Shown: piece after piece, positions 50,201 through 57,733 of the stretch
Numbering within the stretch: position 1 is the stretch's first letter
Layout: the number at the start of each line of letters is the position of its first letter
Assembly: GCF_003985125.1 (NCBI RefSeq)
Contig: NZ_ML133590.1
Span: 1 to 63,355 of the forward strand
DNA: 63,355 nt
Direction: 5' to 3'
DNA from: Rhizobium phaseoli
GTDB taxonomy: Bacteria > Pseudomonadota > Alphaproteobacteria > Rhizobiales > Rhizobiaceae
Position numbers and translations under genes: made by a program
Notes under the pieces: model-generated
Database searches by the model: none
What the model saw: the letters and a program-made list of their open reading frames with translations, nothing else
Told to the model about the DNA's origin: nothing

Positions 50201-51881
50201 CCTCGCCGCGGGCAAACAGGCGAGAGGCATCGCGCGCCCATTCCTGACGCTGGCGGCGCACACCGGCGAGCTCGGCAAAACCGATGCGTTCGGTGATCGC
50301 CCGGAAGGCAGCACCCGCCTGGATCGGCTGCAGCTGCATCGCGTCGCCGACGAGAACGACCTTTATCTCAGCCTCTTCGGCAATCTTCAGCACACGGGCC
50401 ATCTGCTGCGACGACACCATGCCGGCCTCGTCAATGACCAACACATCACCGCGATGGAGCGTCTCGCGCCCATTTGCCCAGGTGAGTTCCCAGGAGGCAA
50501 GCGTGCGCGACTTGATGCCGGAACTGTCTTCCAGCCCTTCCGCCGCCTTGCCCGCAAGCGCAGCTCCGATCACCCGGCGCCCCTCGCTTTCCCAGGCAAG
50601 ACGCGCCGCGGCAAGCAGGGTTGATTTGCCGGCGCCGGCCAAGCCGACAACAGCGGCAATACCGCTATCACCGGTGACATGACGGATGGCATCGACCTGC
50701 TCCGCATCGAGCCGGAAGAGATTTTTGGGATCGTCGCTTTCGATGCGCTCGATGGCGGCGGCGACATGCTTGCGTGAGACGGCATAGCCGCTGCGATTTG
50801 ACAACCTCCGGGCCGAATCCGCCATGTAATATTCGATGCGCAGCATGTCGCGCGTCGTGAACAAGGCCGGTTCTGAGACCTTGCCCGTGTCTGCGTCCAT
50901 CTCCTGCGGCTTCAGCATGATCAGCTCATCCGACGCCATCAGCCGGGCGCGAATATTGGCGAAGTCGGCGGGATCGTCGACATAGCGGTGTAGCGCCTTG
51001 GCAATATCCTTCTCGTCGAAGGTCGAGCGCTCATTGCCAAGCCGCGTCAACAGCAGCTCGGGCTCTGCCAGCAGCCGGTCGGCCATCTCCTGTCGCCGGG
51101 CGAGATCGGCCGGCGCGAAGAAGAGCTCCCTGCCCTTGCGCGCCAGCGCCGCCTTCTCCGGCCCGAGGTGCTTTTGCGCGATGCCGTCGAGGCCCTGCTC
51201 CGCATAGGAGCGACCGTCGAGGCGGATCTCATGACCGGCCAGCGCCAGATGCCGATTGGCCGTCTCCGCCCAGGCGACCTTCCACGCCTTCATCGTTTCC
51301 TTGTCGCCCGCCCAGACCTTATAGACGATCCTGCCGTTCGGCCGGTCGGGCGTGACGACACGCAGCGGCTTGCCGTCCTCGCCCAGAACAGCAACTTTCT
51401 TCGGCCCGAATCCTTCCTCCGTCAGCGGCCGCAGCGTCGTCATCAGATGGATGTGCGGGTTGCCGTCCTTGTCGTGATAGACCCAGTCGGCGATCATCCC
51501 TTTCGAGGTGAGATTGCCACTCACGAATTCGCGAACCAGCGCAATGTTCTCTGCCCGCGTCAGCTCTTCCGGCAGTGCGATAATCAGTTCGCGGGCGAGC
51601 TGCGCGTCCGCCCGCTTCTCAAAGGCGTCGACCGCGTTCCACAGCGCCTCGCTTGCCTTGGCGATCGAGCGGCCGTCCATCGCCATCTTCAGCCAGGCCG
51701 GGATTTGATCCGGCAGAGCCAGTTCCTCATGCATCAGCTCGGAGGCCCCGCCCCGATAGCTGAAGGAGGTACCGGCCTGTTCGTCCATCATCCGGGCGCG
51801 ATGGCGATAGGCGGCGGCCGAGACGATGCTGCGTCCCGCGCCTCTGCTGATCACCTGCGCTCTGACGAACATGATCGCCAC
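47250..51881 (-). CDS. traA: Ti-type conjugative relaxase/helicase TraA
   Basis: The 1543-residue protein has the full rhizobial TraA architecture. A MobA/MobL relaxase is at about 1-240, with catalytic Tyr25 in SAAAYRHRARM and the histidine metal site HIH at 143-145. A RecD/TraI-like helicase follows, with Walker A GLAGAGKST (413-421), Walker B LVIDEAG (481-487) and a GYAATIHKSQGAT block in the distal helicase domain. Beyond about 900 is a long, charged, helical C-terminal region found in these proteins. TraA nicks oriT and unwinds the transferred strand. The oriT-like dyad lies just upstream (51906-51937), and traC, traD and traG are divergent from it, as on Ti and symbiotic plasmids. Confidence 0.93.
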   Translation of the reverse strand: MAIMFVRAQVISRGAGRSIVSAAAYRHRARMMDEQAGTSFSYRGGASELMHEELALPDQIPAWLKMAMDGRSIAKASEALWNAVDAFEKRADAQLARELIIALPEELTRAENIALVREFVSGNLTSKGMIADWVYHDKDGNPHIHLMTTLRPLTEEGFGPKKVAVLGEDGKPLRVVTPDRPNGRIVYKVWAGDKETMKAWKVAWAETANRHLALAGHEIRLDGRSYAEQGLDGIAQKHLGPEKAALARKGRELFFAPADLARRQEMADRLLAEPELLLTRLGNERSTFDEKDIAKALHRYVDDPADFANIRARLMASDELIMLKPQEMDADTGKVSEPALFTTRDMLRIEYYMADSARRLSNRSGYAVSRKHVAAAIERIESDDPKNLFRLDAEQVDAIRHVTGDSGIAAVVGLAGAGKSTLLAAARLAWESEGRRVIGAALAGKAAEGLEDSSGIKSRTLASWELTWANGRETLHRGDVLVIDEAGMVSSQQMARVLKIAEEAEIKVVLVGDAMQLQPIQAGAAFRAITERIGFAELAGVRRQRQEWARDASRLFARGEVERGLDAYAQQGHLVEAGTREEAIKRIVVDWTEARKQAIDRSTSEGRDGHLRGDELLVLAHTNADVKRLNEALREVMKAEQALSDSRTFQTARGAREFAVGDRIIFLENARFLEPQARHSGPQYVKNGMLGTVVATGDKRGDPLLSVLLDNGRNVVFSEDSYRNVDHGYAATIHKSQGATVDRTFVLATGMMDRHLTYVSMTRHRDRADLYAAKEDFAARSEWGRRLRADHAAGVTGELVETGEAKFRRDDEDADDNPYADIRTGDGTVHRLWGVSLPKALEEAGISEGDTITLRKDGVERVKVQIAVVDEATGQKRYDEREVDRNVWRAKQIETAEARQERIERESHRPDVFARLVERLARSGAKTTTLDFESEVGYRAHADDFARRRGLDHLSLAAAEMEEGVSRRLAWIAAKRGQIAKLWERASVALGFAIERERRVAYNEDRSETMIGAISSEERYLMPPATDFRRSLDEDARLAQLSSPAWKEREAILRPLLETTYRDPDAALVRLNALASDTGTEPRKLADDLAVAPDLLGRLHGSDLIVDGRAAREERDVAMAALAELLPLARGHATEFRRNAERFELREQTRRASMSLSVPALSEAAMTRLLEIEAVRTQGGDDAYKTAFALAAEDRSVVQEVKAVSEALTARFGWSAFTAKADGMAVRNMVERMPEDLSAGRREELTRLFEAVKRFAEEQHLAERRDRSKVTAAASAVAGTEQGKENVTMLPMLAAVTEFKTSVDDEARSRAIAAPLYRQQRAALAEVARMIWRDPAATVDNIESVIEKGFAADRIAAAVTNDPAAYGALRGSGRLMDRMLASGRERKDAVQAVPEAAARLRSLGSAYANILDAERQAIAEERRRMAVAIPGLSKAAEGVLMRLTTEAKNNGRTRNAAAGSLDPSIHREFDAVSRALDERFGRSAIVRGEKDLLNRMPPAQRAAFAAMQEKLKVLQQTVRWESSEKIVSELRNRTLNRGRGIEL

Positions 51882-51905
51882 TGACGTCTCCAGACTCGTC
51901 CAGGC

Positions 51906-51937
51906 ACGTCGCGACAGCGACGTATATTGCGCCCTCG
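51906..51937. other. oriT: oriT-like site: 7-bp inverted repeat next to a relaxase nick motif
   Basis: ACGTCGC (51906-51912) and GCGACGT (51917-51923) are perfect arms around GACA. ATATTGCGCCCTCG follows immediately and resembles the '(T)TGCGCCCT' nick region of RSF1010/Ti-type origins. It lies between divergent traA and traC, the position of oriT on rhizobial plasmids. The 176-bp intergenic region also must hold both promoters; an AT-rich stretch (51980-52030) is the likely place. Confidence 0.7.
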
Positions 51938-52057
51938 AACCGATCGGCCTGACAAGGCCGATGCCGTCTTTCCCGTTGCAACGTAACTCACTTTACTATC
52001 GTATTCTAGTTAGTATAATCGCATGACTCGATTATCTGAACCGGAAAGGAACCAGGA

Positions 52058-52345
52058 ATGGCGATCAAATCATCAATTTCCGATCTCGATGCGCAAATCG
52101 AGAAGCTGCGCGAACGCAAACGTCTGTTGATAGTTAAATCGGCCGAGCGTTTTGCCCGCGCCGCGACGAAATCCGGCTTGGCAGAGATGGAGATCGCCGA
52201 TGAGGAGGTCGACCGGATCATCGAGGAGATCGCCGCGCGATTTCGCAAAGGGGAAAAGAAAGGGGGTGCTGGCCCCGCTCCTCAAACGCGCCGACCGGCA
52301 GATAGCAGCGCTGGAGCGCAGGGCCAGGTTCCACATGACGGCTGA
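52058..52345 (+). CDS. traC: Conjugal transfer protein TraC
   Basis: The 95-residue protein follows a GGAAAGGA site. It starts with a helical segment (SSISDLDAQIEKLRERKRLL) characteristic of TraC of Ti/Sym plasmids, an accessory protein of the relaxosome. A second helix (EIADEEVDRIIEEIAARF) follows. The C-terminal about 25 residues overlap the traD frame. Gene order traC-traD-traG, divergent from traA, is the standard one. Confidence 0.8.
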   Translation: MAIKSSISDLDAQIEKLRERKRLLIVKSAERFARAATKSGLAEMEIADEEVDRIIEEIAARFRKGEKKGGAGPAPQTRRPADSSAGAQGQVPHDG

Positions 52346-52568
52346 ACGCAAACGCGACACACGCGAGAAAATCCTGCTCGGCGGGATCGTCATCAAAGCC
52401 GGACTGTCGAAGGCGGATCGGGCGTTCCTGCTTGGCGGACTCATCGAACTGGCGCGACTGATGCCGGGCTCGCCCGAGCATCGGCGCCTCAGCCATATCG
52501 GCGAAGACGCTTTCAAAATCACTTCGTTGAACGGCATTCCGTCGCGTATCGAGGAGGTGGCTGAATGA
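52335..52568 (+). CDS. traD: Conjugal transfer protein TraD
   Basis: I place the start at the ATG 52335, giving 77 residues, close to the usual TraD length. A GTG at 52266 in the same frame would add 23 residues and cannot be excluded. The body (RDTREKILLGGIVIKAGLSK, ADRAFLLGGLIELARLM) matches the Ti-plasmid TraD family. It overlaps traC by 11 bp and traG by 4 bp (ATGA). TraD helps conjugation; its precise role is not well known. Confidence 0.75.
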   Translation: MTAERKRDTREKILLGGIVIKAGLSKADRAFLLGGLIELARLMPGSPEHRRLSHIGEDAFKITSLNGIPSRIEEVAE

Positions 52569-54484
52569 TAGCGAGAGGGAAGCCGCATCCGAGCCTGCTG
52601 TTCGTTTTCGCGCCTGTCGTGGTCACGGCAATTGCAGTCTACATTGCAGGCTGGCGTTGGCCTGGGCTCGCCGCCGGCATGCCGGGAAGGATGGAATACT
52701 GGTTCCTGCGAGCCGCACCTGTGCCGGCGCTGCTGTTCGGGCCGCTCGCCGGGCTACTGACCGTCTGGGCCTTGCCGCTGCATCGGCGAAGGCCGGTCGC
52801 GATGACAAGCCTTCTGTGTTATCTGGGCGTCTCCGCCTCCTATGCCATGCGCGAATTCGCGCGGCTTGGACCTTCGGTGCAAACCGGGGTCATCACATGG
52901 GATCGAGCGCTATCCTATCTTGATATGGTCGCAGTCCTCGGCGCTGTCGCGGGATTCCTGGCAGTGGCGGTATCGGCCCGCATCTCCGTCGTCGTGCCGG
53001 ATGAGATCAACCGCGCCCGGCGCGGAACGTTCGGGGACGCCGACTGGCTGTCCATGGCAGCGGCCGCAAAACTGTTTCCGCCCGATGGGGAGATCGTCGT
53101 CGGCGAGCGCTATCGGGTCGACAAGGAAATTGTTCATCAGCTCCCCTTCGATGCAAACGATCGCGGCACATGGGGACAGGGCGGCAAGGCGCCGCTGCTG
53201 ACATACAAGCAGGACTTCGATTCCACGCACATGCTGTTTTTCGCGGGATCGGGCGGATACAAGACGACCAGCAACGTTGTGCCGACGGCGCTCAGATATA
53301 CCGGGCCCCTGATTTGCCTCGATCCCTCCACCGAGGTGGCGCCCATGGTCGTCGAGCACCGCACCCATGCGCTCGGGCGCGAGGTGATGGTGCTCGACCC
53401 CACAAACCCGATCATGGGCTTCAACGTGCTTGACGGGATAGAGACGTCGCGCCAAAAGGAAGAGGATATTGTCGGCATCGCGCATATGCTGCTATCGGAG
53501 AGCGTGCGCTTCGAAAGCTCGACCGGCTCCTATTTCCAGAGTCAGGCGCACAATCTGCTGACGGGGCTGCTTGCTCATGTGATGCTGTCGCCGGAATATG
53601 CCGGCCGGCGGAATCTGCGAAGCTTGAGGGAGATCGTCTCGGAGCCGGAGCCCTCGGTGCTCACCATGCTGCGCGACATTCAGGAGAACTCGCAATCGGA
53701 CTTCATCCGCGAAACTCTGGGTGTCTTCACCAACATGACCGAGCAGACCTTCAGCGGCGTCTATTCCACCGCATCGAAGGATACGCAGTGGCTGTCGCTC
53801 GACAGTTATGCCGCGCTTGTCTGCGGCAATGCCTTCAAACCGAGCGATATCGTCAGCGGTCGAAAAGACGTCTTCCTGAATATCCGGGCTTCTATCTTGC
53901 GCTCCTATCCGGGGATCGGTCGAGTCATCATCGGGTCGCTGATCAACGCCATGATGCAGGCCGACGGCGCTTTCCGGCGCCGGGCATTGTTCATGCTCGA
54001 TGAGGTCGATCTGCTCGGCTACATGCGCGTGCTGGAGGAAGCGCGCGATCGCGGGCGCAAATATGGGGTATCGATGATGTTGATGTACCAGTCGGTCGGC
54101 CAGCTGGAACGACACTTCGGCAAAGATGGGGCGACGTCGTGGATCGAGGGCTGCGCTTTCGCGAGCTATGCGGCGGTCAAGGCGCTCGACACCGCCCGCA
54201 CCGTCTCGGCCCAATGTGGCGAGATGACCGTCGAGGTAAAAGGCAGTTCACGCAATCTCGGCTGGAACAGCCGGAACGGCGGCACGCGGAAATCGGAGAG
54301 CGTCAGTTTCCAACGCCGGCCGCTGATCATGCCGCATGAAATCACCCAGTCGATGCGCAAGGACGAGCAGGTCATTATCGTGCAGGGCCATAGTCCGATC
54401 CGCTGCGGACGCGCGATCTATTTCCGGCGCAAGGAGATGGATGGGGTTGCCAAGGCGAACCGCTTCGTCAAACCAGTGCCTTGA
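52565..54484 (+). CDS. traG: Type IV coupling protein TraG (VirD4 family)
   Basis: The 639-residue ATPase has N-terminal membrane helices (about 10-30, 55-75 and 120-140). The nucleotide-binding domain has a Walker A-like FAGSGGYKTTS near residues 225-235 and Walker B ALFMLDEVDLLG near 473-484. This follows the VirD4/TraG family, which brings the relaxosome to the type IV secretion channel. The usual GKG/GKT of Walker A is here G-Y-K-T, which is normal in TraG. It is co-translated with traD. A VirB11 homologue at the right edge suggests a VirB-type mating pore. Confidence 0.92.
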   Translation: MIARGKPHPSLLFVFAPVVVTAIAVYIAGWRWPGLAAGMPGRMEYWFLRAAPVPALLFGPLAGLLTVWALPLHRRRPVAMTSLLCYLGVSASYAMREFARLGPSVQTGVITWDRALSYLDMVAVLGAVAGFLAVAVSARISVVVPDEINRARRGTFGDADWLSMAAAAKLFPPDGEIVVGERYRVDKEIVHQLPFDANDRGTWGQGGKAPLLTYKQDFDSTHMLFFAGSGGYKTTSNVVPTALRYTGPLICLDPSTEVAPMVVEHRTHALGREVMVLDPTNPIMGFNVLDGIETSRQKEEDIVGIAHMLLSESVRFESSTGSYFQSQAHNLLTGLLAHVMLSPEYAGRRNLRSLREIVSEPEPSVLTMLRDIQENSQSDFIRETLGVFTNMTEQTFSGVYSTASKDTQWLSLDSYAALVCGNAFKPSDIVSGRKDVFLNIRASILRSYPGIGRVIIGSLINAMMQADGAFRRRALFMLDEVDLLGYMRVLEEARDRGRKYGVSMMLMYQSVGQLERHFGKDGATSWIEGCAFASYAAVKALDTARTVSAQCGEMTVEVKGSSRNLGWNSRNGGTRKSESVSFQRRPLIMPHEITQSMRKDEQVIIVQGHSPIRCGRAIYFRRKEMDGVAKANRFVKPVP

Positions 54485-54526
54485 CAGCTGGAGGGGCCGA
54501 CCGGCAGTGAGGCTTGCGAACCAGGA

Positions 54527-54937
54527 TTAGCGGAAGCGGCTGACTTCCCTGACCGGCTTGCGGCGGCTGATGAATTCTCGCAGCAGCGGCAGGAAGAAGG
54601 CCTTGTTGAATCGACCAAGCGGCGGCTCGGGCTCAAGATGGAATGAATTAGCGAGAATGTCGGTATCGAACTCATCGAAGATGATCCAAAGCCTGCGATC
54701 GGCATCGAGGCCGGCGCGGCGCTTTTCGATCGCCGGCACTTCCGCGGCAAACCGCGACGCCTCCGGCTGCTTGGTGGTGATAGGGAAAAAGAGAACCAGG
54801 TCACCGTCCGGTCGCGGCATTCTGACGCCCACGGCGATCGGCCGACCGACCCTTCCGTCTCTCCACGCCCCAGCCTCGCTCGCCCACGGATAGGGATAGC
54901 GAATGACGCTGGCAGTCGCGATCAGCGCGTAGTGCAT
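54527..54937 (-). CDS. Putative PemK/MazF-like toxin
   Basis: The 136-residue product begins with a strand block (ASVIRYPYPWASEA) and has RPIAVGVRMPRPDGDLVLFF and a C-terminal helix (FNKAFFLPLLREFISRRK). The order resembles a PemK/MazF-type RNase fold, though identity is low. Its ATG overlaps the stop of the Phd-type antitoxin (TGATG), the arrangement of a toxin-antitoxin pair. The gene sits between the transfer genes and the small backbone genes. Confidence 0.45.
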   Translation of the reverse strand: MHYALIATASVIRYPYPWASEAGAWRDGRVGRPIAVGVRMPRPDGDLVLFFPITTKQPEASRFAAEVPAIEKRRAGLDADRRLWIIFDEFDTDILANSFHLEPEPPLGRFNKAFFLPLLREFISRRKPVREVSRFR

Positions 54938-55203
54938 CAGCGGCCTGCTTCGTCTTCGCCGGCACAGGCCTCGACAGCGTTTTCAAACTCGGCGAAGAGT
55001 TCATCGGGCATCGTTTCGATAGTCCCGGCGGTGCGCCGATCAGACCGCTTCATCAGCCGCTCGTAGTCTTCGATATTGAGGAGGACGAGACGAGGCTTGT
55101 TGCGTTGGGTGATGGTTACAGGATGGCGCAGGGCCTCTGCGATGATATCGCCGGATTTGCGCGAGAGATCGCTGGTTGAATAGGAACCGATTGGTTTGGG
55201 CAT
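54937..55203 (-). CDS. Phd/YefM-family antitoxin
   Basis: AAGGAGG a few bases upstream supports the ATG at 55203; the frame upstream of it is open but unlikely. The 88-residue product has the Phd N-terminus (YSTSDLSRKSGDIIAEALRH), the strand 'PVTITQRNKPRLVLLNIEDY' and an acidic tail that could wrap the toxin. It is coupled by TGATG overlap to the downstream PemK-like gene. Confidence 0.75.
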   Translation of the reverse strand: MPKPIGSYSTSDLSRKSGDIIAEALRHPVTITQRNKPRLVLLNIEDYERLMKRSDRRTAGTIETMPDELFAEFENAVEACAGEDEAGR

Positions 55204-55246
55204 AGGCGCCCTCCTTGTTGCTATCGCGTTACCATATGCAGCATTT

Positions 55247-55378
55247 TCAACAATGCTGTCGCTTCCGCATTTTGGATGCAGTGGATTCGGCTGGAAGAGA
55301 ATTCCCGTCTGCATTCTCGCTCTGCCGCTGTGCTTGATAGGCGGCTGCCACCGCCTCCCGCAGCTGACTTGTCTTCAT
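55247..55378 (-). CDS. Possible 43-residue protein coupled to its upstream gene
   Basis: The ATG at 55378 overlaps the TGA of the 160-residue gene (ATGA), and the frame (MKTSQLREAVAAAYQAQRQS onward) is helical with a basic end (SKMRKRQHC). No independent ribosome-binding site is visible, so it would rely on translational coupling. It may also be a chance frame. Confidence 0.3.
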   Translation of the reverse strand: MKTSQLREAVAAAYQAQRQSENADGNSLPAESTASKMRKRQHC

Positions 55379-55857
55379 CGCCAAGGTTGAACGGCACGCG
55401 CCGCAATAACAGGGATACCTGTTGTCAGCGTGATATCCTTGATGATCGGCGCCAGCGAGCCCAACTCCTCCTCGGTCAGTGCGACCAGTTTCGGACAGGC
55501 GATATCGAGGCCACTGCAATCCGCCGCCAAGGCGTTGATCCAGTCGCCGCCATTGATGCGGTATTCATGGGTGTCGCAATCGATTTCGAGCGCGTCCAAC
55601 AGATTGATGGTGAAGCCCCCGAAAATCTCCGTCTCACCCTCCAACTGATATGCTGCGAACTCGTGATTATCTGCAAGAAGGCTGCGCTCCAATGCCATGA
55701 TGATCCGGATCCGCTCGATTGCCGCCTCGAGTCCTTCAGCCAGGCGATCATGAAGCTCTCGCGAGAATTCGCTGTCGCAGCCGAAGCGATTTGCCAGGAC
55801 GACGAGCCGGAAGCCGGCAAGCTTGGTGTAGAGCATGAGGTTCTGATCGGTTGTCAT
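55375..55857 (-). CDS. Unknown 160-residue plasmid-backbone protein
   Basis: GAAGGAGATC precedes the ATG. The protein has a helical N-terminal half (residues about 1-70) and a strand-rich second half (FGGFTINLLDAL, EYRINGGDWINAL), with an acidic composition overall. No motif or family recognised, although the placement after a structured repeat (55908-56017) matches the style of its neighbours (55-residue protein, DUF736). Probably part of the conserved rhizobial plasmid set; function unknown. Confidence 0.55.
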   Translation of the reverse strand: MTTDQNLMLYTKLAGFRLVVLANRFGCDSEFSRELHDRLAEGLEAAIERIRIIMALERSLLADNHEFAAYQLEGETEIFGGFTINLLDALEIDCDTHEYRINGGDWINALAADCSGLDIACPKLVALTEEELGSLAPIIKDITLTTGIPVIAARAVQPWR

Positions 55858-55907
55858 GATGTGATCTCCTTCGTTAATGACGGAGATCGGCCACTCTGTT
55901 GCAAAGA

Positions 55908-56017
55908 GGGGTCAGGGACCGCGGGACGCGGCTTGCAAGCGGGGGAACCGATTTTTTCGGGAGGCGAAGGGCAACGCAGCGGCGGAAAAATTGGGGGAGA
56001 CCGCGCCGTCCTTGACG
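55908..56017 (-). repeat. Structured intergenic repeat, copy A
   Basis: On the minus strand this begins CAAGGACG...GCGGT and holds CCCCCAATTTTT, a GC-rich loop, then AAAAAATCGG and TTCCCCC, ending near GACCCCTC. Copy B (56409-56523) shows the same order of blocks. The A/T-rich arms are complementary (CAATTTTT with AAAAAATCGG), so a hairpin is likely. It lies about 60-160 bp upstream of the 160-residue gene. Confidence 0.5.
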
Positions 56018-56191
56018 CCGGATTTGCTGGAGTAAATTAGGACGTCACAGAGAGAAGAGACCCGCGGGCCCGCAGGGGACGCGACCGTATCCGGCGTGAG
56101 CCGGCGGGAGTGTCGAGGGATGAAATCCCTGGCAGCCTGGCGGCCGGTCGATCCGGGCCGCCGGGCTCGTGAATGCGGCAAGAAGCCTCCG

Positions 56192-56359
56192 TCAGAACGG
56201 AGGCTCGGCGTCGATGCGGCCGTCCTGTTCGGCCCAGATCACTTCGCGTTCGGCCAGCGCCAGTTCGAGTTCGTTCTCGATCTGGCGGCGCTCGGCAGGA
56301 TCGGCGTTCCGCAACTCGGCGCTGAGCAGTTCGATGATTTCGTCGATGCAAGTGGTCAT
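56192..56359 (-). CDS. Small 55-residue acidic helical protein
   Basis: An excellent AAGGAGACGACA site precedes the ATG at 56359. The product reads MTTCIDEIIELLSAELRN, continues as a helix (RRQIENELELALAEREVIWA) and ends DAEPPF. It is almost certainly helical and acidic, and is typical of the small uncharacterised proteins that accompany rhizobial transfer regions. It lies between structured repeats A and B. No function can be assigned. Confidence 0.65.
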   Translation of the reverse strand: MTTCIDEIIELLSAELRNADPAERRQIENELELALAEREVIWAEQDGRIDAEPPF

Positions 56360-56408
56360 TGTCGTCTCCTTGACGATGTGAAAGGCGACGCCCGCGGTCG
56401 TGGCGGGA

Positions 56409-56523
56409 TGGAGGGGTCAAGGATTGCGGACGCAACCGGCGGAGCCGGCGAGTGGGGGAGCCGATTTTGTTGCAGCGGAGGGAACCGAAGCGGAGGCAAA
56501 ATTGGGGGAACCGCTCGTCCTTG
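56409..56523 (-). repeat. Structured intergenic repeat, copy B
   Basis: Minus-strand blocks in order: CAAGGACGAGCGGTT, CCCCCAATTTTGCC, a GC-rich loop with CCGCTTCGGTTCCC, CAAAATCGGCTCCCCC, GCGTCCG and TTGACCCCTCC. This is the same plan as copy A. The arms CCGATTTTG (56461) and CAAAATTGG (56497 region) would pair. It lies about 50-160 bp upstream of the 55-residue gene, matching the position of copy A to its gene. Confidence 0.5.
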
Positions 56524-56676
56524 AGGCCTTCATGCCGCCATGGCACCCTCGGACGAACTGAGCAGACCTTCCCCATCTCGTATGGCACCAGAAAAGCCGG
56601 CAGCGGGCTCGTTTCCCGTTGCCGGCTTGATTTTCCGGGGAGGGGCCAGCCCCGGTGAAGGGGCTGGCCGGTCGCA

Positions 56677-57000
56677 TCAGGCCGGGCTGTTCCAGAGGAT
56701 GACTTTCTTGCCGGGGTCACCGCCGGGGGCCTGGGCCACGTTGCCGAAGATCACGCCGATCTCGGGCGCTTCCAGTTTCACTGAAAGGTATTCTTCACCC
56801 GTCTGGCGAGCGATCCGGTTCCACGCCGCGCCGATTTCGAAGCCGGTCTTGCGGTGGATGATGCGGTAGTCGGGGGCTTCCTCGCTCGTCTTGCTGGCAT
56901 TCGGGACGATAGCGATCGGGGCGTTGACCCTGATGGTCGCAAAGATGCCTTCGAGGCTGCCGTCGGTCTTGGCGGTAAGGGTTGCGATCGTGGTGGCCAT
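56677..57000 (-). CDS. DUF736 family protein
   Basis: GAAGGAGACATACC precedes the ATG at 57000. The 107-residue protein matches DUF736: MATTIATLTAKTDGSLEGIF, IRVNAPIAIVPNASKTSEEA, then 'DYRIIHRKTGFEIGAAWNR' and a PGKKVILWN ending. Proteins of this family sit next to transfer or replication genes on many rhizobial plasmids; they are thought to be nucleic-acid- or ligand-binding but remain uncharacterised. It has a GC-rich, hairpin-prone leader (57040-57120). Confidence 0.85.
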   Translation of the reverse strand: MATTIATLTAKTDGSLEGIFATIRVNAPIAIVPNASKTSEEAPDYRIIHRKTGFEIGAAWNRIARQTGEEYLSVKLEAPEIGVIFGNVAQAPGGDPGKKVILWNSPA

Positions 57001-57483
57001 GGTATGTCTCCTTCGGTTGCTCGGGACCATTCCCGATGGCGCCCGAAGAAGGGGCCGAGCCGCAGGCGTCACCGAAGCGCAAGCGTAGGGGAACCCCTTG
57101 CGGGTTGACGTTGATGGCGGCCGGGCCATTAGAAAGGCGACTAAGAGAACGGGAATGGTCCTGAACCGCGACCGTTGGGAAACAGCTATCCGTGGCTATC
57201 CGATCGGATCCGATGCCAGGAACCTCTGCCCCGTGATATCTGGCGCGATGCCAATGATATGCCTCCGCCTGTCTCCACCGATCTGGCGTGCGCAGGATCG
57301 CCAACTGCCCCCAGTGCCACCCCTTCTGTCGACGATCGCTGCCGGCGCGGGCGTGGTCGAAGGACAGCCAAGCCGCAAGATGGATCACCGATGTGAATCG
57401 ATCCGCCATAACCGATTCAGGAAACTCGTTGGACGGCGAACTCCTGAACTCGCATGATCCGCTCATGGATGCACAAGCCGACA

Positions 57484-57649
57484 TTACCCTGTCGTTGAAC
57501 TTTCCCATCTCCGGAAAGCGACTGAGTCCTTGCCGAAGCCGCATGATGTCATCAGCAAATTGTTGAGCTGCTCTGGGACTTCCCGATTTAAGATATTTTG
57601 CTTCGCGCTTTACATATTCTCGTGCCTTAGGAGAGAGGGTGACTTTCAA
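57484..57649 (-). pseudogene. ParE/RelE-type toxin fragment
   Basis: A TTG start at 57649 gives LKVTLSPKAREYVKREAKYL and DIMRLRQGLSRFPEMGK, the N-terminal half of ParE toxins. After about residue 55 the expected strand block (R-x-x-V-x-x-Y-x-x-x-Y) is not seen in this or the other frames, so the toxin is incomplete. Just upstream, a frame ending in TGA at 57646-57648 (VVSNAVAPRSLVAETAA) could be the end of the matching antitoxin. A decayed toxin-antitoxin pair is likely. Confidence 0.5.
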
Positions 57650-57733
57650 GCAGCCGTTTCGGCAACCAGTGACCGAGGCGCTACCGCATTGCTGACGACG
57701 AGTTTATTGCCGATCTCCGTGACCTAACGGCGC

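Noticed and set aside
48486..50624. 712-residue plus-strand open frame inside traA
   Set aside because: It is the antisense shadow of the GC-rich traA gene; all motifs lie in the traA frame.
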